Position numbers and translations under genes: made by a program. Below the pieces are notes generated by a model, which worked only from the letters and a program-made list of their open reading frames with translations, did not search any database and was not told the origin of the DNA. Below, one piece after another: positions 1-5,105 of a stretch of 5,105 nucleotides of DNA; within the stretch, counting starts at the first letter, position 1; each line of letters starts with the position of its first letter. This DNA comes from Paracoccaceae bacterium (GTDB lineage Bacteria; Pseudomonadota; Alphaproteobacteria; Rhodobacterales; Rhodobacteraceae), in the NCBI GenBank assembly GCA_007123625.1, contig SKKS01000358.1, positions 1-5,105 of the forward strand, given 5' to 3'.

Positions 1-702
1 CTGGAACTTGGCGGCAAGTCCCCCGATATCGTCTTTGCCGATGCCGATCTCGACAAGGCGGTGCCCGGCGCGGCGATGGCGGTGTTCAACAACACCGGTC
101 AGATCTGCTACGCGGGCACGCGCCTTTTCGTTCAGCGTGAGATTGCCGACGATTTCGCCCAGCGTGTCGCCGATTTCGGCAAGACGCTCAAGGTCGGTGA
201 CGGGCTCGACCCGGACGTGAAACTGGGGCCGCTTATTTCGCAAAAGCAACTCGACCGGGTTCTTGGCTATCTGGATACGGGCAGTCGCGAGGGTGCGACG
301 CTGGTGTCGGGCGGCGAACGGCTTGGCGGCGACCTAGCGGGTGGATATTTTGTGCCGCCGACGGTGTTCTCCGGGGTCAGCAACGACATGACCATCGCCC
401 GAGAGGAGATTTTCGGGCCGGTGATTTCGGTGATCCCCTTCGATGATGCCGACGAAGCCCTGCGTATGGCGAACGACACGCAATATGGCCTCGGCGGAGC
501 GGTGTGGACCGAGAATCTGGGTACGGCCATGAAGATGGCCCACGGCATTCAGGCCGGCACGATCTGGGTGAACTGTTACGGGCTGATCGATCCGGGCGTG
601 GGCTTCGGTGGCTTCAAGCAGAGCGGCTATGGCTGGAAAGGCGGCCCCGAGCATATCGAGGCGTTCCTTTATACCAAGAGCGTCTGCTTTAATGGCGACT
701 GA
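1..702 (+). CDS. Aldehyde dehydrogenase family protein, C-terminal half (5' end outside window)
   Basis: This is an NAD(P)-dependent aldehyde dehydrogenase (ALDH superfamily) that oxidises an aldehyde to a carboxylic acid in the cytoplasm. The reading frame is open from base 1, giving 233 residues of a family that is usually about 480-500 residues long, so roughly the first half is missing. The visible part starts at the glutamate active-site motif ELGGKSP, with the general-base Glu at residue 2. The cysteine motif FNNTGQIC follows, with the catalytic Cys at residue 36. EEIFGPV at about 135-141 is the NAD-ribose contact motif, and the C-terminal segment GFGGFKQSGYGWKGG is typical of the family and leads to the oligomerisation tail. 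All core catalytic residues expected in this half are present, so it should be active. Its stop lies 11 bases inside the next gene. With the alcohol dehydrogenase three genes downstream it suggests an alcohol-aldehyde-acid oxidation route. Family certain; substrate unknown. Confidence 0.96.
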   Translation: MELGGKSPDIVFADADLDKAVPGAAMAVFNNTGQICYAGTRLFVQREIADDFAQRVADFGKTLKVGDGLDPDVKLGPLISQKQLDRVLGYLDTGSREGATLVSGGERLGGDLAGGYFVPPTVFSGVSNDMTIAREEIFGPVISVIPFDDADEALRMANDTQYGLGGAVWTENLGTAMKMAHGIQAGTIWVNCYGLIDPGVGFGGFKQSGYGWKGGPEHIEAFLYTKSVCFNGD

Positions 703-2065
703 ACCGGGGCGCGATGCTGCCGGGGCCGTCGTGCGTATCGGATGTGGCGCAGGTTTCGCCAACGACCGGATGGAACCTGCGCTCGACCTCGTGGAGCGTG
801 GCGCTCTGGATTACCTGTTTTTCGAGGGTCTGGCAGAGCGCACGCTTGCCCATTCTCAGCGCGCACGACACGCACAACGGGACCGGGGCTACAACCCGAC
901 CCTTGAACGCCGGATTCGTCTGGTATTGCCCGCCTGCCGCGCACGGGGCACGCGCATCGTGACCAACATGGGCGCGGCGAACCCGGCGGGCGCGGCCGCC
1001 GCCGTATTGGAGATCGCGCGCGAACTGGGCATGACGGGGCTCAAGATCGGTGTGGTCGAGGGGGATGACGTGTCGCATGCGATTGGACCGGACCACCGTC
1101 TCGCCGACGCGGACTGCACGGCAGGCGCGGTCGGGCGCCAAATGATCGGGGCCAATGCGTATCTCGGGGCGGAGCCGATCGTGGCGGCGCTGGATGCCGG
1201 CGCGGATATCGTCATTACCGGACGCGTGGCCGATCCTTCGCTCGTCGTGGCCCCGCTGATGCATCATTTCAGATGGCGCGCCGACGACTGGCAACGACTG
1301 GGCGCCGCGACAATGATCGGCCACCTGCTTGAATGCGGCTTCCAGATCACCGGCGGCTATTTCGCCGACCCGGGGCGCAAGGAAGTGCCGGGACTGGCGC
1401 GGCTGGGGTATCCGATCGCCGAGGTCGCAGAGAACGGCGACGCGACCATCACCAAGCTCGCGGGAATCGGTGGCTTTGTCACCCGCGAAACCGTGCTTGA
1501 GCAACTGCTGTACGAAGTCCACGATCCCGCCGCCTATCTGACCCCGGACGTCACGGCGGATTTCAGCGCGGCGCAGATCATCGAGGCGGGGCAGGACAGA
1601 ATCGCGGTCTCCGGCGGAAATGGCCGCATTCGGCCCGAAAACCTGAAGGTCACGATCGGTTACGATGGCGGCTTCCGGGCCGAAGCCGGCATCAGTTACG
1701 CGGGATCCGGCGCCCTGCCCCGGGCCAGGCTGGCAGCGAGCGTCCTCGTGGAACGAATGCGCGATGTGCACGGCCTGACCGAGCCACTCCGCACGGACCT
1801 CATCGGACACGCCTCGCTGCATGCCACGGCCAAAGCCGCGCAGGGCATTGACGCGGACTATCGCGACATCCGCCTGCACGCAACGCTGTGCTCTGGTGAG
1901 GAACGGCTTGCGCGCGCGCTTGTCGATGAAATGGAGGGGCTCTGGATCGCCGGGCCGGCTGGCGGCGGTGGTGTCCGGGGTCAGGTCATTCCGACGGTCA
2001 TGACACGCACCGCCCTGATCTCGCGCGAAGCCGTGCGCCCCAAAGTCGAGATTCTGGTAGCATGA
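692..2065 (+). CDS. AtuA-family (DUF1446) protein, stand-alone main domain
   Basis: Member of the acyclic terpene utilisation AtuA family (DUF1446), 457 residues from the chosen ATG. The family is required for citronellol/geraniol catabolism in Pseudomonas, but its reaction is not established. Recognisable conserved blocks, in order, are RIGCGAGFANDR (15-26), LDYLFFEGLAERTLA (39-53), TNMGAANP (91-98), YLGAEPIVAALDAGADIVIT (157-176) followed by GRVADPS, ECGFQITGGYF (214-224), and a glycine-rich GPAGGGG (421-427) near the C terminus. No signal peptide or membrane segment is visible, so it is probably cytoplasmic. The start at 692 overlaps the aldehyde dehydrogenase end by 11 bases and has only a weak upstream purine stretch (AAGAG, 676-680). 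A GTG at 731, immediately before the conserved RIGCGAG block, is a possible alternative start. The frame stays open upstream to 608, but that part only shadows the dehydrogenase. The stop overlaps the next ATG by four bases. Many homologues carry an extra C-terminal domain in the same chain; here that domain is the next gene. Confidence 0.9.
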   Translation: MATEPGRDAAGAVVRIGCGAGFANDRMEPALDLVERGALDYLFFEGLAERTLAHSQRARHAQRDRGYNPTLERRIRLVLPACRARGTRIVTNMGAANPAGAAAAVLEIARELGMTGLKIGVVEGDDVSHAIGPDHRLADADCTAGAVGRQMIGANAYLGAEPIVAALDAGADIVITGRVADPSLVVAPLMHHFRWRADDWQRLGAATMIGHLLECGFQITGGYFADPGRKEVPGLARLGYPIAEVAENGDATITKLAGIGGFVTRETVLEQLLYEVHDPAAYLTPDVTADFSAAQIIEAGQDRIAVSGGNGRIRPENLKVTIGYDGGFRAEAGISYAGSGALPRARLAASVLVERMRDVHGLTEPLRTDLIGHASLHATAKAAQGIDADYRDIRLHATLCSGEERLARALVDEMEGLWIAGPAGGGGVRGQVIPTVMTRTALISREAVRPKVEILVA

Positions 2066-2412
2066 GCGACATGATCCGACTGTCCGAAATCGCAACCGCC
2101 CGCGCCGGTGACAAGGGTGACACCTCGAACATCGCGGTGTTCGTGTCGCGCGCCGAATACTGGGAGACGGTTCGGGCGGGGCTGACACCGTCGTTGCTGG
2201 CGCGCAGCTTCCCGGACCTGTTTCGCGGCCCCATCACGCGATACGAAATCGCGCATCTGCATGCGCTCAATTTCGTGCTGGAGAACGCACTGGAAGGCGG
2301 CGTGAACACATCACTCAATCTGGACACACACGGAAAGTCGTTTTCCTATCTCTTGCTTGATCTCGACATCCCGCTTGCGCCCTTGAACCCGGAAAACAGG
2401 AGAGAACCATGA
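2062..2412 (+). CDS. AtuA-like C-terminal (ferredoxin-fold-type) domain protein, separate subunit
   Basis: A 116-residue protein resembling the domain found at the C terminus of longer AtuA-family proteins, and also found as a separate small gene beside DUF1446 genes. The diagnostic blocks are ATARAGDKGDTSNIAVF (11-27), a form of the R-[AS]-GDKG motif, and YEIAHLHALNFVLENAL (61-77) followed by GGVNTSLNLDTHGKSFSYLLLDLDI (79-103). No transmembrane segment or cysteine cluster is present, so 'ferredoxin-fold' refers only to fold and no iron-sulfur centre is implied. The start lies in an ATGA overlap (2062-2065) with the preceding AtuA stop, and no good ribosome binding site precedes it. This points to translational coupling and a one-to-one complex with the main AtuA chain (inference). 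An in-frame ATG at codon 4 is an alternative start. Function is unknown beyond association with AtuA. The family call rests on recalled motif pattern. Confidence 0.85.
   Translation: MSDMIRLSEIATARAGDKGDTSNIAVFVSRAEYWETVRAGLTPSLLARSFPDLFRGPITRYEIAHLHALNFVLENALEGGVNTSLNLDTHGKSFSYLLLDLDIPLAPLNPENRREP
2398..2404 (+). promoter_or_regulatory. Strong ribosome binding site of the alcohol dehydrogenase gene
   Basis: AGGAGAG lies inside the last codons of the small AtuA-like gene. Its GGAG core (2399-2402) is six bases before the ATG at 2409. It is the best Shine-Dalgarno sequence of the plus-strand operon and fixes the start of the dehydrogenase. The two AtuA genes lack a comparable site, so the dehydrogenase may be translated more strongly and independently of them. 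Confidence 0.8.
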
Positions 2413-3461
2413 AGCTTTGGGCTGTCGTAGAGAACGGAAAACCGCTGCAACAAATGGACCTCCCCGACCCCGAGCCACAGGGCAGCGAGGTGGTGCTGAA
2501 GGTTTCACATTGCGGTGTGTGCCATTCGGACCTGCATTTCTGGAAGGGTGAATACAACCTCGGCGGCGGCAAGGTCCTGCGCCTGACGGATCGCGGCGTG
2601 GAGCTTCCGCGCGCGCCGGGTCATGAGGTCCTGGGCACCGTCGTGAAGGTCGGGCCAGAAGCCGAGGGCATCGCTGTCGGGGACCGGCGCATCGTGTTTC
2701 CGTGGCTTGGTTGCGGGACCTGCGAGCGCTGCACCTCCGATCAGGAGAACCTCTGTGACAAGCCCGCTGCCATCGGCGTGGTGCGCCATGGCGGTTTCGG
2801 CTCTCACGTGGTCGTGCCGCATCCGCGATATCTGGTGGATTTCGGTGATGTCGACCCGGCCTTTGCCGCCACGCTCGCCTGTTCGGGGATCACCGTCTAT
2901 TCGGCAATCCGCAAACTCCAGCCGCTTGACCCCGAGCGCCCGGTTCTGCTGATCGGCGCGGGCGGCCTCGGTCACGCCGCGCTGGGGATGCTGCGCGCGC
3001 TGGGACATGAGAAAACGATCGTCGTGGATATCGACGCGACAAAGCTTGAAGCCGCGCGCGAGGCCGGCGCGACGCATGTGATCGACGGCACCGCCGATAA
3101 CGTGGTGGCGCAAATCCTTGCGGCGGCAGGCGGCCCCGTTCCGGCGGCCATGGATTTCGTCAACAACACGACCACCGCAAGCACCGGACTGGAATGCCTT
3201 GCAAAGAACGGAAAGCTTGTGCTGCTGGGCGTTGCAGGGGGCGACCTGCAGCTTTCGCTTGCCGGGATGATTTTCCGGCCACGAAGCATAATCGGCAGTG
3301 CCACCGGCAGTCTTGGGGATCTCAGGGCGGTTGCCGAACTGGCCAGGCAGGGGAAGCTTATGCCCATGCCGATCATGCGGATGAAGAAGGATGACGCCAA
3401 CGAAGCGCTTGAGAAGCTGAAATCCGGTCAGGTTACCGGGCGCATCGTGCTCGAGAGTTGA
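2409..3461 (+). CDS. Zinc-dependent alcohol dehydrogenase (MDR), 6-hydroxyhexanoate dehydrogenase-like
   Basis: A 350-residue medium-chain zinc alcohol dehydrogenase that oxidises a primary or secondary alcohol with NAD+. An N-terminal GroES-like catalytic domain (about 1-155) is followed by a Rossmann domain (about 156-300). Likely catalytic zinc ligands are Cys38 (CGVCHSD), His72 in the GHE motif (71-73) and Cys158 (LACSGIT). The structural-zinc lobe is complete: Cys102, 105, 108 and 116. The dinucleotide loop is GAGGLG (183-188), and Asp207 at the end of the second beta strand favours NAD over NADP. A loop YNLGGGKVLRLTDRGVELP (49-67), between the first zinc ligand and GHE, and DFVNNTTTAS (249-258) match the subfamily containing 6-hydroxyhexanoate dehydrogenase (ChnD, cyclohexanol/adipate pathway), as recalled. 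The native substrate may therefore be an omega-hydroxy acid or another primary alcohol. The ATG overlaps the preceding stop (ATGA, 2409-2412) and has a good ribosome binding site. Full length; nothing missing. Confidence 0.94.
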   Translation: MKLWAVVENGKPLQQMDLPDPEPQGSEVVLKVSHCGVCHSDLHFWKGEYNLGGGKVLRLTDRGVELPRAPGHEVLGTVVKVGPEAEGIAVGDRRIVFPWLGCGTCERCTSDQENLCDKPAAIGVVRHGGFGSHVVVPHPRYLVDFGDVDPAFAATLACSGITVYSAIRKLQPLDPERPVLLIGAGGLGHAALGMLRALGHEKTIVVDIDATKLEAAREAGATHVIDGTADNVVAQILAAAGGPVPAAMDFVNNTTTASTGLECLAKNGKLVLLGVAGGDLQLSLAGMIFRPRSIIGSATGSLGDLRAVAELARQGKLMPMPIMRMKKDDANEALEKLKSGQVTGRIVLES

Positions 3462-3467
3462 GCGGAA

Positions 3468-4184
3468 TCAATCCTCGCCGGATATACGGTCCACGATACC
3501 GGAATAGGCCGACAGATGCCGTTCCATGGCCTTGGCGGCCGCCTCGGCGTCCTGTCGCTCGATCGCGCCAAGAATTTCCTGGTGCGCGCGAACGGCGCTC
3601 TGACGGGTTATCGGCGAGGTAGCACGTTCAAACCCCGAGGCGGCGAGAATAGGGGCCGAAATGGCTTCCATCAGCGCAATCAGAGGATCGTTCCGGCTGG
3701 CGCGCGCGATGCAGCGATGCCACTCGAAGTTCAGTGACCTGTAGCGCTTGACGTCGGTCAGGGTTTCCATGAAATCCCGATGCAGCGCGTGAAGGTGTTC
3801 AAGCTCCGGCTCGGTCCGGTTGAGGGCACACAATCGCGCCAGCATCGGTTCGATAGCGATGCGGCAGTCCAGCAGTTCGCGCAAGCCAATGGAATTTGCG
3901 CGCAGATAGGTCTCGACCGACCGCACCAGACCCGCACGCTTCGGCACTGTAACCCGCGAGCCGCCCGCGCGTCCGAGCCGCACCTCGACCAGCCCTTCGG
4001 TTTCCAGTATCTTGAGCGCCTCTCTCACCGAGCCGCGACTGAGGCCAGAGGTGGCCACCAGCTCTCGCTCGGGCGGGAGCGTTTCTCCGGGCTTCACGCT
4101 TCCCGAAACTATCAGATCCCGCAAGCGATCCGAAAGCAGCGTCGAGGCTTTCGGATGGGTAATCGTCTCCAGCTTGATATTCAT
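3468..4184 (-). CDS. GntR-family transcriptional regulator, FadR/FCD subfamily
   Basis: A 238-residue DNA-binding regulator. Residues about 13-80 form the GntR winged helix-turn-helix: LRDLIVSGSVKPGETLPPER, then SGLSRGSVREALKILETEGLVEV with the SR..VREAL recognition-helix signature, and a wing ending GGSRVTVP. Residues about 100-230 form the all-helical FCD ligand domain. The usual metal-binding set is recognisable as Asn152, His156 (NFEWH), His201 (AHQEILGAI) and His223 (MERHL). The first ligand is Asn where Asp is more common, a variation known in the family. FCD proteins typically sense carboxylates bound to this metal and usually repress until the ligand arrives. The start is supported by GGAG eight bases upstream. 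The gene converges on the alcohol dehydrogenase with six bases between stops. It lies downstream of the HyuB-type gene on the same strand, with a 135-base gap holding operator-like repeats, so it probably controls itself and one or both flanking catabolic arms (inference). Ligand unknown. Confidence 0.95.
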   Translation of the reverse strand: MNIKLETITHPKASTLLSDRLRDLIVSGSVKPGETLPPERELVATSGLSRGSVREALKILETEGLVEVRLGRAGGSRVTVPKRAGLVRSVETYLRANSIGLRELLDCRIAIEPMLARLCALNRTEPELEHLHALHRDFMETLTDVKRYRSLNFEWHRCIARASRNDPLIALMEAISAPILAASGFERATSPITRQSAVRAHQEILGAIERQDAEAAAKAMERHLSAYSGIVDRISGED

Positions 4185-4192
4185 GTCTCGAA

Positions 4193-4196
4193 CTCC
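4193..4196 (-). promoter_or_regulatory. Ribosome binding site of the GntR/FCD regulator
   Basis: GGAG on the minus strand, eight bases before the ATG at 4184. It is well placed and supports this start codon for the regulator. Confidence 0.65.
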
Positions 4197-4208
4197 GGCG
4201 TCTCAGTA

Positions 4209-4238
4209 ACAGTACCGGGTTGCCGATGCCTTTGTCAC
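4209..4238 (-). promoter_or_regulatory. Possible sigma-70-type promoter of the regulator gene (weak)
   Basis: On the minus strand GTGACA (4238-4233) resembles a -35 box, differing from TTGACA at one base. TACTGT (4214-4209) lies 18 bases further on and is a poor -10 box, keeping only the T, A and final T. Transcription would begin about 15-20 bases before the regulator's start codon. The placement suits a private promoter for the regulator, with the palindrome at 4248-4262 just upstream of the -35 box. The match is weak, and read-through from the HyuB-type gene is an alternative. Confidence 0.25.
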
Positions 4239-4245
4239 GCCTTTG
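4228..4245. repeat. Tandem heptamer GCCTTTG, two copies 11 bp apart
   Basis: GCCTTTG occurs at 4228-4234 and again at 4239-4245 on the plus strand, read as CAAAGGC twice in the direction of the regulator gene. The 11-bp period puts both copies on the same face of the helix. They sit between the 15-bp palindrome and the regulator start, and overlap the candidate -35 box. They could be a protein binding site or chance; seven-base repeats in a 135-base GC-rich gap are only modestly unexpected. Confidence 0.4.
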
Positions 4246-4247
4246 CC

Positions 4248-4262
4248 GGCACAAAATGTGCC
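4248..4262. promoter_or_regulatory. Operator-like perfect inverted repeat GGCACA-N3-TGTGCC
   Basis: Two six-base arms, GGCACA (4248-4253) and TGTGCC (4257-4262), are exact reverse complements around an AAA centre. This gives a 15-bp palindrome in the gap between the HyuB-type gene and the GntR/FCD regulator, about 64 bases before the regulator's ATG. A short, AT-centred palindrome of this size suits the dimeric winged helix-turn-helix of the FadR/FCD family. No T-run follows on either strand, and the three-base loop would make a poor terminator, so an operator is the better reading. Binding by this particular regulator is inference. Confidence 0.55.
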
Positions 4263-4319
4263 AGATCCGCATCGACCATCGCAGGAGGACGGGAGATCAG
4301 TTCTGAGGGTCCGAAAGTG

Positions 4320-5105
4320 TCATGATTCTGCGTTGTCCGCTGAACAAAGCCCGCTGCGTCGGTCCCGGGTTCCTTCTTCGTCGATGCGATAGACCGGCCT
4401 GCCGAAAATGCTTCGCTGGCTGCCGATGACCACGCCGTAAACCTCGGTTGCAGTCGCCTCATCGATCAGGCCGTCGTTCAGATCATCCTCCACGGCGGCC
4501 GGTTCACGCAGCAATGGGTCGCCATAACCACCGCCTCCGGGCGATCCGAGGTGCAGACTGTCGCCAATACCGAATGGCACCTTGGTCGCCTTGCTGCGCA
4601 TCGGCGGAACCCAATCCTGCCCCTGCGTTCGAAACCGCACGATGTTGGGTGCGGCGGCCTTGCCACCGTGAACCCCGAACGGGGCACTGTCGACACGGTC
4701 ACCCAGAACCGAGACGATCGCCGAGGCATGCGTTTCGATCCCGTAGATCGTGCCGCAACCTCCCCTGTGGTGCCCCGCGCCGGCAGATCCTTCGCGAATG
4801 CCGAGGTACTCGAACCGGACCGGATAGCGGTGTTCGGACATCTCTACCGACATGAATTTCGCCATCGACCCCGGCGGAGTTCCGTTCACCAGACCATCCG
4901 ATGCATGGCTGCCGCCGTAGCCGCCCGGATAGGGATAAACCGCGACATAGTATTTCCCGGTCTCCGGATGATGCCCCGAAACCGTGGCGACCCCGGTTGT
5001 CCCGAAAGGCGCGGCGGGCGCGATGCGCGGCGCGGCCTGTGCCATCGCGCCGAAGACGACATCGACCACACGCTGGGTCACATCGGTCGTGCCGCCCACG
5101 GCTGA
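4320..5105 (-). CDS. Hydantoinase B/oxoprolinase (HyuB) family protein, C-terminal half (5' end outside window)
   Basis: C-terminal 261 residues of a HyuB-type subunit; the family is usually about 520-590 residues, so roughly half lies beyond the right edge. The frame is open through the last base of the window, and a GTG at 5099 falls inside the conserved block AVGGTTDVTQRVVDV, so it is not a start. Other family signatures are GGYGGSHASDGLVNGTPPG (62-80), EYLGIREGSAGAGHHRGGCG (99-118) and the near-terminal glycine-rich LGSPGGGGYGDPLLREP (186-202). These proteins pair with HyuA-type ATPase subunits to open hydantoin or oxoproline-like rings with ATP, and related subunits occur in acetone and acetophenone carboxylases. 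The sequence here does not tell which reaction applies. A HyuA partner is not in the window and is expected upstream on the minus strand. The stop is 135 bases before the regulator's start on the same strand. Family call is firm; substrate is unknown. Confidence 0.93.
   Translation of the reverse strand, partial: SAVGGTTDVTQRVVDVVFGAMAQAAPRIAPAAPFGTTGVATVSGHHPETGKYYVAVYPYPGGYGGSHASDGLVNGTPPGSMAKFMSVEMSEHRYPVRFEYLGIREGSAGAGHHRGGCGTIYGIETHASAIVSVLGDRVDSAPFGVHGGKAAAPNIVRFRTQGQDWVPPMRSKATKVPFGIGDSLHLGSPGGGGYGDPLLREPAAVEDDLNDGLIDEATATEVYGVVIGSQRSIFGRPVYRIDEEGTRDRRSGLCSADNAES

Noticed and set aside
608..691. Upstream extension of the AtuA frame to an ATG at 608
   Set aside because: The added 28 residues only reread the conserved end of the aldehyde dehydrogenase in another frame. 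AtuA homologues start close to the RIGCGAG block, so the ATG at 692 fits better.
689..2188. Long open frame (499 codons) on the minus strand opposite the AtuA gene
   Set aside because: It is antisense to a frame with clear family motifs. Its translation is rich in Arg, His and Gly with no recognisable domain, which is typical of a shadow frame in high-GC DNA.
4248..4262. Palindrome read as a transcription terminator for the HyuB-type gene
   Set aside because: The stem is six pairs with a three-base loop and is not followed by a T-run on the minus strand.
4283..4288. AGGAGG on the plus strand in the regulatory gap, like a strong ribosome binding site
   Set aside because: No ATG, GTG or TTG start codon with a useful open frame lies within the normal distance downstream on that strand.
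4297..4306. Small inverted repeat TCAG-TT-CTGA near the end of the HyuB-type gene
   Set aside because: The arms are only four bases and do not extend, and no T-run follows, so neither a terminator nor an operator is supported.
3780..4325. 181-codon plus-strand open frame opposite the regulator
   Set aside because: It lies antisense to the GntR/FCD gene, has no recognisable motif, and its composition looks like a shadow frame.
4235..4462. 75-codon minus-strand frame running from the end of the HyuB-type gene into the gap
   Set aside because: It mostly overlaps the HyuB-type gene out of frame, has no family resemblance, and ends across the palindrome region.

Overview
The window is a GC-rich, densely packed bacterial stretch that looks like part of a catabolic gene cluster. 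High GC, third-position G/C bias, four-base start/stop overlaps and the protein families present fit Pseudomonadota, most likely an alphaproteobacterium. That placement is an impression from sequence style, not a computed result. No rRNA, tRNA, CRISPR array, insertion sequence or phage gene was seen.

Left arm, plus strand (1-3461): four genes follow one another with no gaps. They are the C-terminal half of an NAD(P)-type aldehyde dehydrogenase (cut by the window start), an AtuA-family protein (DUF1446), a small protein matching the C-terminal domain that many AtuA proteins carry fused, and a zinc-dependent alcohol dehydrogenase of the 6-hydroxyhexanoate-dehydrogenase-like type. The overlaps are 11, 4 and 4 bases, so this is almost certainly one operon with translational coupling.

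Right arm, minus strand (5105-3468): the C-terminal half of a hydantoinase B/oxoprolinase-family subunit (cut by the window end) is followed, after a 135-base gap, by a GntR-type regulator of the FadR/FCD subfamily. The regulator ends six bases from the end of the alcohol dehydrogenase gene, so the two arms converge. The 135-base gap holds a perfect 15-bp inverted repeat, a pair of heptamers spaced 11 bp apart and a weak promoter-like pair. It is the likely control region of the regulator.

How the genes may work together (inference): the alcohol and aldehyde dehydrogenases could oxidise a primary alcohol to an aldehyde and then a carboxylic acid. The AtuA pair and the HyuB-type enzyme, presumably with a HyuA partner outside the window, would act on that acid or on a related cyclic or amide substrate. 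The GntR/FCD protein would sense an organic-acid intermediate. AtuA-family proteins are known from acyclic terpene (citronellol/geraniol) utilisation in Pseudomonas, but their biochemical role is not settled, and the substrate here cannot be read from the sequence. The combination of a split AtuA, an ADH/ALDH pair and a HyuB-type enzyme is the most interesting aspect of the window.
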